DNA of 64,000 nucleotides, from positions 62,001-126,000 of the forward strand of contig NZ_KB891808.1 in assembly GCF_000373565.1 (NCBI RefSeq). Direction: 5' to 3'. Shown here piece by piece: positions 25,059-34,018 of this stretch. The position numbers and the translations under genes are program-made. The notes beneath the pieces are model-generated. The model saw only the letters and a list, made by a program, of their open reading frames with translations, did no database searches and was not told the origin of the DNA. The stretch is from Streptomyces sp. HmicA12 (GTDB lineage Bacteria > Actinomycetota > Actinomycetes > Streptomycetales > Streptomycetaceae). The first letter of the stretch is position 1. Each line of letters opens with the position of its first letter.

Positions 25059-26453
25059 ATGCTCTCCCGTTCGGCAAAACTCGCCGCGCTCACCGTCGCT
25101 GCCGCCTCCTTCACCCTGATCGCCGCCGCCCCCGGCCCCACCCCCGGCTCCGACGGCGTCGGCGACCCGTACTTCCCCCAGCTGGGCAACGGCGGCTACG
25201 ACGCCCGCCACTACGCCCTCGACGTCGCGTACGATCCCGGCACCGACCGCCTCGACGGCCGTACGACCCTCACCGCGCGCGCCACCCAGAGCCTGAGCTC
25301 CTTCGATCTGGACCTGCAGAAGCTGACGGTCGCCGGCGTCGAAGTGAACGGCAGACGCGCCCAGTTCACGCGCACCGGCGACGAGATCGTCGTCACGCCC
25401 CACCGGTCGATCCACAAGGGCGACACCTTCACCACCACCGTCACCTACGACGGCGTCCCCGAACCCCTCACGGGCCCCATCGTCTTCGGCTCCGACTACG
25501 GCTGGATGAAGACGGCGGACGGCGTCTTCGTCGCCTGCGAGCCGAACGCCGCCTCCACCTGGTTCCCGTCCAGCGACCACCCCTCCGACAAGGCCACCTA
25601 CGACATCCGCATCAAGGCCCCCAAGGGCCTGACCGGCGTCTCGAACGGCCGCCTCGTCGCCACGTACGACACCGACAAGGGCCGGCAGACCGTCCACCAC
25701 TGGCGCGAGACGAAGCCCATGGCGACCTACCTCGCGACCGCGACGATCGGCACGTTCGACGTGAAGAGCGGTCGGACCCCGGCCGGCACTCCCATCTACG
25801 TGGCCATCGACCCGGTCCTGGCGAACGGCAACAGCGTCGACGTGTACGCGGTCACGGCCGAGGCCACCGACTACTGGGAGACCGTCTTCGGCCCGTACCC
25901 GTTCGAGGAGACGGGTGCCATCGTCGACGACATGCCGCAGGCCGGCTTCTCCCTGGAGACCCAGTCCAAGCCGATCTACTCCGCCGTCCGCTCCGAGTCG
26001 ACGATCGTGCACGAGCTGGCCCACCAGTGGTTCGGCGACTCCGTCTCGGTCGAGCAGTGGAAGAACATCTGGCTCAACGAGGGCTTCGCCACCTACGCCC
26101 AATGGCTCTGGTCCGAGCACAAGGGCATCCGCTCCGCCCACGACTCGTTCCGGGCGGGCTACGACTCCCGCCCCGCCGACTCCACGTTCTGGCAGGTCGC
26201 GCCCGGCGACCCGCAGCGCGACACGATGTTCGCCTCCGCCGTCTACCAGCGCGGCGCGATGACGCTGCAGGTGCTGCGCGAGCGGATCGGCGACAAGGCG
26301 TTCTTCGAGCTGCTGCCGCTGTGGACCAGGCTCCACCGGTACGGGAACGCCGAGACGTCCGACTTCGTCGCCCTCGCCGAGCGGGTCTCGGGGCAGCAGT
26401 TGGACGACCTCTTCGACACGTGGCTGTTCACGACGGGCAAGCCGACGCTGTAG
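25059..26453 (+). CDS. Secreted M1-family metallopeptidase (aminopeptidase N-like)
   Basis: 464 residues from ATG 25059 with GAAGGG six bases upstream; the in-frame GTG at 25023 lacks one. Residues 1-~30 are a Sec signal (KLAALTVAAASFTLIAAA). The gluzincin site is complete: HELAH at 318-322 with the third zinc ligand Glu341 in WLNEGF, the HExxH-18-E spacing of M1. The protein lacks the long C-terminal helical domain of classical aminopeptidase N, so it is a short secreted member. Placed after the peptide transporter, it could release residues for uptake, though it sits beyond a terminator. Confidence 0.9.
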   Translation: MLSRSAKLAALTVAAASFTLIAAAPGPTPGSDGVGDPYFPQLGNGGYDARHYALDVAYDPGTDRLDGRTTLTARATQSLSSFDLDLQKLTVAGVEVNGRRAQFTRTGDEIVVTPHRSIHKGDTFTTTVTYDGVPEPLTGPIVFGSDYGWMKTADGVFVACEPNAASTWFPSSDHPSDKATYDIRIKAPKGLTGVSNGRLVATYDTDKGRQTVHHWRETKPMATYLATATIGTFDVKSGRTPAGTPIYVAIDPVLANGNSVDVYAVTAEATDYWETVFGPYPFEETGAIVDDMPQAGFSLETQSKPIYSAVRSESTIVHELAHQWFGDSVSVEQWKNIWLNEGFATYAQWLWSEHKGIRSAHDSFRAGYDSRPADSTFWQVAPGDPQRDTMFASAVYQRGAMTLQVLRERIGDKAFFELLPLWTRLHRYGNAETSDFVALAERVSGQQLDDLFDTWLFTTGKPTL

Positions 26454-26481
26454 GCCCGCGCCCGGCAGGTAAAAATATCGG

Positions 26482-27153
26482 GTGATCCAGGAACTGTTCA
26501 CCCCCTCCGTCCAGCATTGGCTCGACCTCGTCGGCATCTTCGTGTTCGCCATCTCCGGCGCGCTGATGGCCGTCCGCAAGAACTGGGACGTGTTCGGTAT
26601 CGCCGCCCTCGCCGAGGTCACCGCGCTGGGCGGAGGGGTGTTCCGCGACCTGGTGATCGGGGCCGTGCCCCCGGCCGCCTTCACCGATCTCGGCTACTTC
26701 CTCACCCCGCTGGTCGCCGCCGCGCTCGTCTTCTTCCTGCACCCCGAGGTCGAGCGCACCCAGACCATGGTGAACGTCTTCGACGCGGCGGGCCTCGGCC
26801 TGTTCTGCGTCACCGGCACGACCAAGGCGTACGACTACGGGCTCGGCCTCACCGCGTCCGCCGCACTCGGCCTCGCCACCGCCGTCGGCGGCGGTGTGCT
26901 GCGCGACATCATCGCCAACGAGGTGCCGTCCCTGGTGCGCTGGGACCGCGACCTGTACGCCGTCCCCGCGATCGTCGGCGCCGCCATCGTCGTGCTCTGC
27001 ATCCGCTTCGACGCCCTCGACGGCATCACCAGCGGGATCGCCGTCGTCACCGCCTTCGTGCTGCGGCTGCTCGCGATGCGCTACCACTGGCGGGCGCCCC
27101 GCGCGTGGAACCGGAGGTCGGCGGCGGTGGAGGTGGTGGAGGAGACCCCGTGA
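26482..27153 (+). CDS. TRIC-type (UPF0126) membrane cation channel family protein
   Basis: 223 residues with seven membrane helices. The two internal repeats each carry the family motif GGGV(F/L)RD: ALGGGVFRDLVIG in the first and AVGGGVLRDIIANEVP in the second. Prokaryotic TRIC/YadS proteins form trimeric monovalent cation channels. The GTG start at 26482 lies 28 bp after the peptidase stop; the preceding AAAAATAT stretch is unusually AT-rich for this window and might belong to a promoter. Confidence 0.85.
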   Translation: MIQELFTPSVQHWLDLVGIFVFAISGALMAVRKNWDVFGIAALAEVTALGGGVFRDLVIGAVPPAAFTDLGYFLTPLVAAALVFFLHPEVERTQTMVNVFDAAGLGLFCVTGTTKAYDYGLGLTASAALGLATAVGGGVLRDIIANEVPSLVRWDRDLYAVPAIVGAAIVVLCIRFDALDGITSGIAVVTAFVLRLLAMRYHWRAPRAWNRRSAAVEVVEETP

Positions 27154-27242
27154 CCCGGAGGTGCCCTGGCTCGACCAGGGCTTGACGAGGGCTTCACAGT
27201 CGCAAGCTACCGCTTAGTAATTTCCTGTTGTACGTTTCCTGT

Positions 27243-28115
27243 ATGGCAGACGCAGCATCCGTACAGAGTCGCGAGCAGGGCCGCATCGGCGACAGCGAGT
27301 TCGACCGCGACACCGAGGTCACGCGCCGGGAGCCCGGTGTCTACGACATCGACCTCTCCGCCGGGTGGACGATCATCAACGCCGTCAACGGCGGCTACCT
27401 CCTCGCCGTGCTCGGCCGCGCCCTCGCGGACGCCCTGCCGCACACCGACCCGTTCACGATCTCGGCGCACTACCTGACGGCCTCCGCGCCCGGGCCCGCC
27501 GTGATCCGCACCGACGTGGTGCGCACCGGCCGCACCCTCTCCACCGGCCAGGCGTCCCTGTTCCAGTACGCGGAGGACGGCACCGAGGTCGAGCGGATCC
27601 GCGTCCTCGCCTCGTACGGAGACCTGGACGCGCTCCCCGACGACGTGCGCACCACCGCCAAGCCGCCCGCGATCCCGCCCGTCGAGCAGTGCTTCGGCGC
27701 CGGTGACGCGCCCGAGGACGCCCCGCGCATCCCGGGCAGCTCCGCCATCACCGACCGGCTCGACGTCCGGCTCGACCCGGCCACCCTCGGCTGGGCGCTC
27801 GGCGCGCCGTCCGGCAAGGGCGAGATGCGGGCCTGGTTCGGCCTGGCCGACGGCCGCGACGCCGACCCGCTCTCGCTCCTGCTCACGGTCGACGCGCTGC
27901 CGCCGACCGCCTTCGAGATGGGCCTCAAGGGCTGGGTGCCGACCGTCGAGCTGACCGTCCACGTCCGCTGCCGCCCGGCCCCCGGCCCGCTGCGGGTCTC
28001 CATCACCACGCGCAACCTCGCGGGCGGCTTCCTGGAGGAGGACGCCGAGGTCTGGGACGCGCAGGACCGGATGGTCGCCCAGTCCCGTCAGCTGGCGCGG
28101 GTCAGGCTCGGCTAG
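27243..28115 (+). CDS. Acyl-CoA thioesterase-like protein (double hotdog)
   Basis: 290 residues from ATG 27243. The first hotdog half contains WTIINAVNGGYLLAVLGRAL and TISAHYLTASAPGPAVI; the second contains RAWFGLADGRDADPLSLLLTVDALPP and LTVHVRCRPAPGP. This is the TesB-like/4HBT_3 family that hydrolyses medium-chain acyl-CoA or relatives. The physiological substrate is unknown. It overlaps the convergent gene at 28102 by 14 bp, so the two transcripts have complementary ends. Confidence 0.8.
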   Translation: MADAASVQSREQGRIGDSEFDRDTEVTRREPGVYDIDLSAGWTIINAVNGGYLLAVLGRALADALPHTDPFTISAHYLTASAPGPAVIRTDVVRTGRTLSTGQASLFQYAEDGTEVERIRVLASYGDLDALPDDVRTTAKPPAIPPVEQCFGAGDAPEDAPRIPGSSAITDRLDVRLDPATLGWALGAPSGKGEMRAWFGLADGRDADPLSLLLTVDALPPTAFEMGLKGWVPTVELTVHVRCRPAPGPLRVSITTRNLAGGFLEEDAEVWDAQDRMVAQSRQLARVRLG

Positions 28116-28728
28116 GGCCTGTCTTCACACTCCCGTCTTCACCCAGGGGGCGGCGGCCCAGCCAGGCCGCCAACTCCCCGTAGGCGTCGGCCCCTTCGGG
28201 CGTGGCCACGATCTCCCCGAACGGCACCTCGGGGCCGCGCCGCTCGGCGGGCAGCGCCTGCCGGGCGACGGTGAGCGCGAAGCCCGCCAGCTCCGGGTCG
28301 AGCGTGCCCGGTCGGCCCAGCGCCTCCCACAGGTCCCAGGAGTGGGCCACGGACTCCAGCACGAAACCGGACAGCGCCGCCCGCCCCGGCACGCTGCCCC
28401 ACGGGACGGTGACCTGCCGGTCGAGCGCGGCCTCGTCCTGCCAGGCCTTGAGCGCGCCGACGCGCACCTCCTCGTACGCCTCGGTCAGTGCCGCGTCGGC
28501 GATGCCGTCGGCGAACGACGCCACGGAGAGCCCGTCGCCGCCCTCGCCGACGACCACGACGCGGCGGCCTCCGCCGATCAGGTGCGAGATCAGTCGGCGT
28601 ACGTCGAACTCGGCGCAGGGCGTGGCCCGTTCGTACTGTTCCGGCCGCACGGAGGCGACGAGCCCGGCGACTTGCGCGGTGGCCCGCTCGAAGAGGGGGC
28701 GGGGATCCGGGGCGGCTGGGGCGGTCAT
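28102..28728 (-). CDS. TIGR03086-type metal-binding protein (mycothiol-dependent isomerase-like/DinB fold)
   Basis: 208 residues. The N-terminal four-helix part has the ATPCAEFDVRRLISHLIGG motif, whose His, with others such as HSWDLWEAL, forms the metal site of the mycothiol maleylpyruvate isomerase/DinB superfamily. Actinobacterial members are thought to be mycothiol-dependent transferases; the substrate here is unknown. It is divergent from the WYL regulator at 28930, which is a plausible controller. Confidence 0.8.
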   Translation of the reverse strand: MTAPAAPDPRPLFERATAQVAGLVASVRPEQYERATPCAEFDVRRLISHLIGGGRRVVVVGEGGDGLSVASFADGIADAALTEAYEEVRVGALKAWQDEAALDRQVTVPWGSVPGRAALSGFVLESVAHSWDLWEALGRPGTLDPELAGFALTVARQALPAERRGPEVPFGEIVATPEGADAYGELAAWLGRRPLGEDGSVKTGPSRA

Positions 28729-28780
28729 TGCGGCTCCTGTGTCGTGCGGTGGCAATGGTGCGGCTTCGGTGGGCCTTCTC

Positions 28781-28832
28781 CCTGGGCGAGCGGAGCTCGG
28801 TCCAGGGGTGCGGGGAACTGCGCGAGAAGCCC
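28781..28832 (-). repeat. 52-bp dispersed Streptomyces-type intergenic repeat, copy 1
   Basis: Read on the minus strand this sequence closely matches 44115-44166 on the plus strand, with shared blocks GGGCTTCTCGCGCAGTTCC and CGAGCTCCGCTCGCCCAGG. Both copies are intergenic. It contains the internal partial palindrome GAGCTCCGCTC. Confidence 0.7.
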
Positions 28833-28929
28833 TCACCGGACCCGCGCCCGACAACGCACCGCCAATATCCCCGGCATACCTGACAACCCCGGTCAGCATT
28901 TCCCGCCGAACTGCGGCACGCTGACGCAG

Positions 28930-29907
28930 GTGAAGTCCGACCGCCTGCTCTCCATCCTCCTGCTCCTCCAGACCCGCGGCCGCGTCCCGGCCCACGAACT
29001 GGCCACCCGCCTGGAGGTCTCGGTCCGCACGATCTACCGGGACGTCGAGGCGCTGTCCGCGTCCGGCGTCCCCGTCTACACCGAACGCGGCCGGCACGGC
29101 GGCATCGCGCTCGTCCCCGGCTACCGCACCGACGTCACCGGCCTGACCGCCGACGAGTCCCGCGCCCTGTTCATCCTCGCGGCCCAGGGCGCCCACGCCG
29201 CCCTCGGCCTGGACGAGGCCCTGGGTTCCGCGCTGCGCAAGGTGATGGCCGCGCTGCCCGAACCGCACCGCCCGGCGGCGGAGTTGACGAGCCGTCGGAT
29301 CCTGGTCGAATCGTCCCGCTGGATGGGCCCGCCGCCGCGCGAGGTCGACGTCAGCGCCCTCCAGGACGCGGTCTTCACCGACCGCCGCCTGCGCATCCGC
29401 TACCGCCACAGTGGCGCGGGCAAGCCCCGTACGTACACCGTCGACCCGTACGGCCTCGTCTCCAAGGCGGGCGTCTGGTACCTGATCGCCGACCGCCGGG
29501 CGGTGCCCCGGCTCTTCCGCGCCGACCGGACCCAGTCGGTGGTCGTCACCGACGCGCCGGTCGAGCGCCGCCCGGGCATCGAACTCGCGGACGTCTGGGC
29601 GGTGTTGAAGCGGCAGGTCGAGAAGCGTCCGGGCGGCATCGCGGTCACCGCGCGGGTCCACCGCAGCCGCTACGACCTGTTCCTGCGGATGTGCGGAAAC
29701 TCCCTGATCGAGCACCCGCGGGACGACGGTGACAGTGAGTGGATCACGGTCCGGCTCGGTTACGGCGTCCTGGGCGCCGCGCGCATGCTCCTGCCCTTCG
29801 CCGAGCATCTGGAGGTGCTCGAACCCCCGGAGGTGCGCGCGGAGCTGGCACGCGGCGCGGCCGAGGTCGTCAGCCTCTACGCAGGAACTCCCCGAGCGCG
29901 TCCGTGA
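28930..29907 (+). CDS. WYL-domain transcriptional regulator (YafY type)
   Basis: 325 residues from GTG 28930. It starts with a helix-turn-helix (RLLSILLLLQTRGRVPAHELA then VSVRTIYRDVEALSASGVPV), followed by a WYL domain near residues 140-215 (TYTVDPYGLVSKAGVWYLIA) and a WCX-like C-terminal extension. WYL proteins sense ligands, sometimes nucleic acids, and control stress or catabolic genes. It is divergent from the DinB-fold gene at 28728. Its 3' end overlaps the convergent hydrolase gene by 38 bp. Confidence 0.88.
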   Translation: MKSDRLLSILLLLQTRGRVPAHELATRLEVSVRTIYRDVEALSASGVPVYTERGRHGGIALVPGYRTDVTGLTADESRALFILAAQGAHAALGLDEALGSALRKVMAALPEPHRPAAELTSRRILVESSRWMGPPPREVDVSALQDAVFTDRRLRIRYRHSGAGKPRTYTVDPYGLVSKAGVWYLIADRRAVPRLFRADRTQSVVVTDAPVERRPGIELADVWAVLKRQVEKRPGGIAVTARVHRSRYDLFLRMCGNSLIEHPRDDGDSEWITVRLGYGVLGAARMLLPFAEHLEVLEPPEVRAELARGAAEVVSLYAGTPRARP

Positions 29908-30718
29908 GTTCGGCGGGCGCGTCCTCCTGTACGAGGTGCCCGGCACCCTCGATGACCCGCAGCTCGGCGCCGGGGATCAGCTGGGCGAGCTCGTGGCCGC
30001 GTACGACCGGGATCCAGGTGTCCTCGGCGCCCCAGCAGATGAGCACGGGGAGCTCCAACTCCCCGTAACGGCCCTGGATGTCGTCGGTGAACCGCTGGTC
30101 GTTCTGCTCGATCTGCCGGTAGAAGGCGTCCTGGCCCATCTCGCTCAGCCAGGGTGCTGTGAGCCGCGCGTGGGTGTCCGGGTGGAGCCCCGGGTGGCTG
30201 CACGAGCTGATGTAGCGGTGCACGAGCGCCTCGTGCAGTTCGCTCGGCAACTGCCCGAAGGTGTCGGCGTGTTCGGCGAGCAGCCGGTACGTGGGCGAGC
30301 CCCACGGCGCGATCGCCACCGGGTCGACGAGCGCGAGGCGGGAGTACGCCGCGCCGTGCAGCAGGCGCGCGCGCAACGCGACGGCGCCGCCGAAGTCGTG
30401 GGCGACGACGGCGGGCCCCGTGCCCGCACCGGCCAGTCCCCAGTGGTCGAGGAGTTCGGTGAGGACGCGGGCCTGGCTGTCGAGGTCGACGGGCTGCCCC
30501 GGGCGCATCTCGGAGACGCCGTACCCCGGCAAGTCCCATACGTACACGCGGTGTCGGGAGGCGAGCGCCCGCGCGGGGGCCCGCCAGACGTACGACGAGA
30601 ACGGGGTGCCGTGGACGAGCACGACGGGCGGCGCGTCCGCGGGGCCGAGCCCGGCCCAGCGGACTTCACCGGACGAGCTGCTGTAACTGCGGTCGAGGTT
30701 CCAGTCGGCGACTGTCAT
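29870..30718 (-). CDS. Alpha/beta hydrolase, haloalkane dehalogenase/epoxide hydrolase-like
   Basis: 282 residues. HGTPF (36-40) is the oxyanion-hole loop, and the nucleophile elbow is AHDFGG with Asp108 where esterases have Ser. An Asp nucleophile is typical of haloalkane dehalogenases and epoxide hydrolases rather than lipases. The acid lies in WGAEDTWIP and the catalytic His in GAGHLVQEDAP. Reaction class is therefore fairly well supported but the substrate is not. Its start is 19 bp from the convergently related TetR gene end, so the two minus-strand genes may form one operon. Confidence 0.85.
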   Translation of the reverse strand: MTVADWNLDRSYSSSSGEVRWAGLGPADAPPVVLVHGTPFSSYVWRAPARALASRHRVYVWDLPGYGVSEMRPGQPVDLDSQARVLTELLDHWGLAGAGTGPAVVAHDFGGAVALRARLLHGAAYSRLALVDPVAIAPWGSPTYRLLAEHADTFGQLPSELHEALVHRYISSCSHPGLHPDTHARLTAPWLSEMGQDAFYRQIEQNDQRFTDDIQGRYGELELPVLICWGAEDTWIPVVRGHELAQLIPGAELRVIEGAGHLVQEDAPAELTDALGEFLRRG

Positions 30719-30736
30719 GACCGTAAGGCTAATTGG

Positions 30737-31351
30737 TCATGACGCATCCAGCCAGTGTCTGCGCCCGAGGCTCACCAGCCTCAGCTGCCGCTCGGCGAGG
30801 CCCGTCACCCGGGGGAGATCGCCCGGACCGGCCGTGAGCAGCAGTGACGCCGTCATGACCATGTGGTCGACGTACAGCCCGGCCAGCATCAGCAGGTCCT
30901 CCTCGCTCCAGCCGGCCGACTCGGGGTCGCGGCGCAGGGCGGTGCGCACCTCCTCGGCGAACTGGTCGAGCTGCGCGCCGATCGCCTCGCGCACCCGCTG
31001 CACCCCGCCGTGCCGTTCGCGCGCGATGAACCGCACGTGGGCCGGGTGGGTGCGCACGTGCGCGGAGATCAACTCCACGGTGCGCGCGATGCGTTCGTCA
31101 CTGTTCCAGGTCGCCGTCAGCAGTTCGGAGACGACCGTGTGCAGGCTGCCGAGCGCCTCCTCGACCAGGGCGGCGCCGAGGTCGGGGATGGAGTCGAAGT
31201 GCCGGTAGAACGCGGTCGGCGTGACCCCTACGGCCCGGGTGACCTCGCGCAGCCCCAGGCTGCTGAGGCTCTGCTCCTCGAGCAGCTCCAGCGCCGCGTC
31301 GAGCAGCGCCTGCCGGGTCTTCTGCTTCTGTGCCTGCCGGGTGTGACTCAT
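30737..31351 (-). CDS. TetR-family transcriptional regulator
   Basis: 204 residues. The N-terminal helix-turn-helix (RQALLDAALELLEEQSLSSLGLREVTRAVGVTPTAFYRHF) is standard TetR. The C-terminal domain is of the FabR/unsaturated-fatty-acid-regulator-like group. It is divergent from the short membrane gene at 31465; the intergenic region holds two copies of an AACANNTGTT-like site, which fits autoregulation and control of the divergent unit. The downstream hydrolase may share its transcript. Confidence 0.88.
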   Translation of the reverse strand: MSHTRQAQKQKTRQALLDAALELLEEQSLSSLGLREVTRAVGVTPTAFYRHFDSIPDLGAALVEEALGSLHTVVSELLTATWNSDERIARTVELISAHVRTHPAHVRFIARERHGGVQRVREAIGAQLDQFAEEVRTALRRDPESAGWSEEDLLMLAGLYVDHMVMTASLLLTAGPGDLPRVTGLAERQLRLVSLGRRHWLDAS

Positions 31352-31363
31352 GTCATCCAGTTA

Positions 31364-31428
31364 ACAACTGTTCTCCGTGTGGGGAAACCGCTGTCCGGGT
31401 CTAGACTCGTCAGTCAGTGAACAGTTGT
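31364..31428. promoter_or_regulatory. Paired operator-like inverted repeats between TetR gene and divergent membrane genes
   Basis: ACAACTGTTC (31364-31373) and GAACAGTTGT (31419-31428) are perfect mirror copies 45 bp apart. Each is itself a near-palindrome (AACA-NN-TGTT). One is next to the TetR start and the other lies in the leader of the gene at 31465, the arrangement expected for a TetR repressor controlling both directions. Confidence 0.6.
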
Positions 31429-31464
31429 AACCCAACTTCGGAACTCGACTTCGAGAGGTTTCCC

Positions 31465-31623
31465 GTGCTGTTCCTCGTAGCGGCCCTCCTGCTCCTGGGC
31501 TTCGCCCTCGGCACCGTGGCCCACGCCCCGCTGACCTTCACCCTGGTCGCGGCCGCCGTCATCGGCGTCTGGCTGGCCGTCTTCGCGGCCCGCGAGCGCC
31601 ACGCCCGCCGTCACCAGAGCTGA
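31465..31623 (+). CDS. Small two-helix membrane protein
   Basis: 52 residues from GTG 31465, which has GAGAGG six bases upstream; the in-frame GTG at 31417 would place coding sequence over the operator. Two membrane helices (LFLVAALLLLGFALGTVAHA and LTFTLVAAAVIGVWLAVFAA) are followed by a basic tail RERHARRHQS. No family recognised. It is probably co-transcribed with the DUF4190-like gene 38 bp downstream and controlled by the TetR protein. Confidence 0.65.
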   Translation: MLFLVAALLLLGFALGTVAHAPLTFTLVAAAVIGVWLAVFAARERHARRHQS

Positions 31624-31661
31624 CCCGTCCGACCGAGCTGTGCCATCAAGGGGGTAACACC

Positions 31662-32066
31662 GTGCAACTCATCGAAGAGCGCGAAACGAAGGCAGAAGAG
31701 ACGTCAGAAGCGACGACACAAGAGACGACACAGGAGAAGGCAATCGTGACCGAAGCGGCCGCACCGCAGGTCGAGGCCGACGTCGAGGCCGAGACCCGGA
31801 ACCAGGCTCAGGCCCGGCGCCCGGTCGGACGGCGCGACACCGACGGCATGGCCGTCGCCTCGTTCGTCCTCGGCCTCGTCGGTCTGCTCGTCCTGAACGT
31901 CTTCCTCGGCCCCATCGCGATCGTTCTCGCGAGCCTCGCCCTGTGGCGCGGCACCGCGCGACGCGGCCGCGCCCTGCTGGGCCTCGGCCTCGGAGTCGCC
32001 GATCTCGTCGTGCTCGGCGCGCTCATCGCGGCCGACAACACCTTCTCCTGGAGCATCACGGGCTGA
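31662..32066 (+). CDS. DUF4190-like membrane protein
   Basis: 134 residues, GTG with AAGGGGG seven bases upstream. The first ~60 residues are acidic and Thr/Glu-rich (EETSEATTQETTQEK) and likely disordered. Then comes the DUF4190 pattern: GMAVASFVLGLVGLLVLNVFLGPIAIVLASLAL, a basic turn RGTARRGR, and a second hairpin GLGLGVADLVVLGALI. Role unknown. Confidence 0.75.
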   Translation: MQLIEERETKAEETSEATTQETTQEKAIVTEAAAPQVEADVEAETRNQAQARRPVGRRDTDGMAVASFVLGLVGLLVLNVFLGPIAIVLASLALWRGTARRGRALLGLGLGVADLVVLGALIAADNTFSWSITG

Positions 32067-32145
32067 GGCCCGACGGGCTCCGCGTGGGACGGGACCCCAC
32101 GCGGCGGCGGAGCGGCTCCGGCGGACTCGTAGAATCGAGCCCACC

Positions 32146-33315
32146 ATGGCTTACCTCGACCACGCCGCGACCACCCCGATGCTCCCGGAGGCGGTCGAGG
32201 TGCTGACCGCCCAGCTCGCCGTCACCGGCAACGCCTCGTCCCTGCACGCCGCGGGACGCCGCGCCCGCCGCACGGTGGAGGAGTCCCGCGAGACCCTCGC
32301 CGAGTCGCTCGGCGCCCGCCCCAGCGAGGTCGTGTTCACCTCCGGCGGCACCGAAGCCGACAACCTCGCGGTCAAGGGCCTGTACTGGGCCCGCCGCGCC
32401 GCGGATCCGGCCCGCACCCGCGTCCTCGCCAGCCCCGTGGAGCACCATGCGGTCCTCGACGCCGTGCACTGGCTCGCCGAGCACGAGGGTGCCACGGTCG
32501 AGTACCTGCCGGTCGACGCGCACGGCCGCGTGCACGCCGAAGCGCTCCGCGACGCGATCGGGCGCAACCCCGACGATGTCGCCCTCGCCACGGTCATGTG
32601 GGCCAACAACGAGATCGGCACGATCCAGCCGGTGCGCGAACTGGCCGACGTGGCGGGGGAGTTCGACATCCCGCTGCACGCCGACGCGGTTCAGGCCTAC
32701 GGCCAGATCCCGCTCGACTTCGCCGCCTCGGGCCTCGCGGCGATGACGGTCTCCGGCCACAAGATCGGCGGGCCCTACGGCATCGGCGCCCTCCTGCTCG
32801 GCCGCGAGTACACCCCGGTCCCGGTGCTGCACGGCGGCGGCCAGGAACGCCACGTCCGCTCCGGCACCCTCGACGTCCCCGCCATCGCCTCGTTCGCCAC
32901 GGCGGGCCGCCTCGCGCACGAGCGGCGCGACCGGTTCGCCCACGAGATCGGCGCGCTCCGGGACGACCTGGTCACAGCGGTCCGCTCGGCCGTCCCCGAG
33001 GCGATCCTGGGCGGCGACCCGGCACCGGACGGACGCCTCCCCGCCAACGCCCACTTCACCTTCCCCGGCTGCGAGGGCGACTCGCTGCTCCTCCTCCTGG
33101 ACGCCCAGGGCATCGAGTGCTCCACCGGCTCGGCCTGCACGGCGGGCATCGCCCAGCCCAGCCACGTCCTCCTCGCCACCGGAACCGATCCCGCCCTGGC
33201 CCGCGGCACGCTCCGCTTCTCCCTCGGCCACACGTCGACGAAGGCGGACGTGGACGCGGTGGCCCAGGCGATCGGCCCGGCGGTGGAGCGGGCACGGTCG
33301 GCGGGCCTGAGCTGA
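32146..33315 (+). CDS. Cysteine desulfurase, NifS/IscS family
   Basis: 389 residues. The opening MAYLDHAATTPMLPEAVEVL is diagnostic. PLP binds Lys206 in SGHKIGGPYGIGALLL, and the persulfide-forming cysteine is Cys331 in CSTGSACTAG. The enzyme moves sulfur from L-cysteine to acceptors. It lies near mnmA (34119), whose 2-thiouridine reaction needs such a donor; the same pair is adjacent in many actinobacteria, separated here only by an amidase gene on the other strand. Confidence 0.95.
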   Translation: MAYLDHAATTPMLPEAVEVLTAQLAVTGNASSLHAAGRRARRTVEESRETLAESLGARPSEVVFTSGGTEADNLAVKGLYWARRAADPARTRVLASPVEHHAVLDAVHWLAEHEGATVEYLPVDAHGRVHAEALRDAIGRNPDDVALATVMWANNEIGTIQPVRELADVAGEFDIPLHADAVQAYGQIPLDFAASGLAAMTVSGHKIGGPYGIGALLLGREYTPVPVLHGGGQERHVRSGTLDVPAIASFATAGRLAHERRDRFAHEIGALRDDLVTAVRSAVPEAILGGDPAPDGRLPANAHFTFPGCEGDSLLLLLDAQGIECSTGSACTAGIAQPSHVLLATGTDPALARGTLRFSLGHTSTKADVDAVAQAIGPAVERARSAGLS

Positions 33316-33340
33316 CGCGCGCAGGCCGGGCCCGGGAAGG

Positions 33341-34018
33341 TCAGGCCTTCGTCGAGCCCGCCCGCCGGTGGGCCGCCCGCACGAGCCGCATGTACCGGTC
33401 CCAGTCCCAATGCGGTCCGGGGTCGGTGTGATCCGTCCCCGGCACCTCCACGTGCCCGATGATGTGCTTCCGGTCGACAGGTATCCCGTACCGTCTGCAG
33501 ATCCCGGCGGTCAGCTTCGCCGACGCCTCGTACATGGCCGCGGTGAAATCCTGCGGCCGGTCCACGAACCCCTCGTGCTCGATGCCGATGCTGCGCTGGT
33601 TGTAGTCCTTGTTCCCCGCGTGGAAGGCGACGTCCAGCTCCCGGATCATCTGCGCGATGTGCCCGTCCTTGCGGACGACATAGTGCGCGGCGGCCCCGTG
33701 CCAGGGGTCCTTGAACACGCGCAAGGTGGTGCTGTAGCTGCCCTGCGTGACATGGATGACGACCCGGTCGATCGGGTAGTCGGCGGGCCGGTCCGCCCGC
33801 CGCCAGTTCGCCGCCGCCGCGGCCACCCACTCCGCGCCCTTGAAGTCCACCGCACCGGCCGTGCGCGGCTTGTCGACGCCGGGCACCTGCCACCACATCC
33901 GGGCGAGATCACCGCGCGCAAGCAGGCCGACCCCGACGGCCGACACCACCCCGCCCACGATCAAGGTCCGCCGGCTGATGCCCCGGTCCCGGTCCTTGCC
34001 TGCCCCCTGCGCACCCAC
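33341..34018 (-). CDS. N-acetylmuramoyl-L-alanine amidase (Amidase_2/PGRP fold), Tat-type signal
   Basis: 225 residues from GTG 34018. The N-terminus has a twin-arginine motif (ISRRTLIVGG) and a hydrophobic stretch, so export is probably by Tat. The amidase domain (~70-205) has the zinc site VIHVTQGS, AHYVVRKDGHIAQMI, NQRSIGIEHEGF and HTDPGPHWDWDRY. It cleaves the bond between MurNAc and L-alanine in cell-wall peptidoglycan. Longer open frames upstream run into mnmA and were discarded. It lies convergent to the desulfurase and divergent from mnmA, 100 bp away. Confidence 0.88.
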   Translation of the reverse strand: MGAQGAGKDRDRGISRRTLIVGGVVSAVGVGLLARGDLARMWWQVPGVDKPRTAGAVDFKGAEWVAAAAANWRRADRPADYPIDRVVIHVTQGSYSTTLRVFKDPWHGAAAHYVVRKDGHIAQMIRELDVAFHAGNKDYNQRSIGIEHEGFVDRPQDFTAAMYEASAKLTAGICRRYGIPVDRKHIIGHVEVPGTDHTDPGPHWDWDRYMRLVRAAHRRAGSTKA

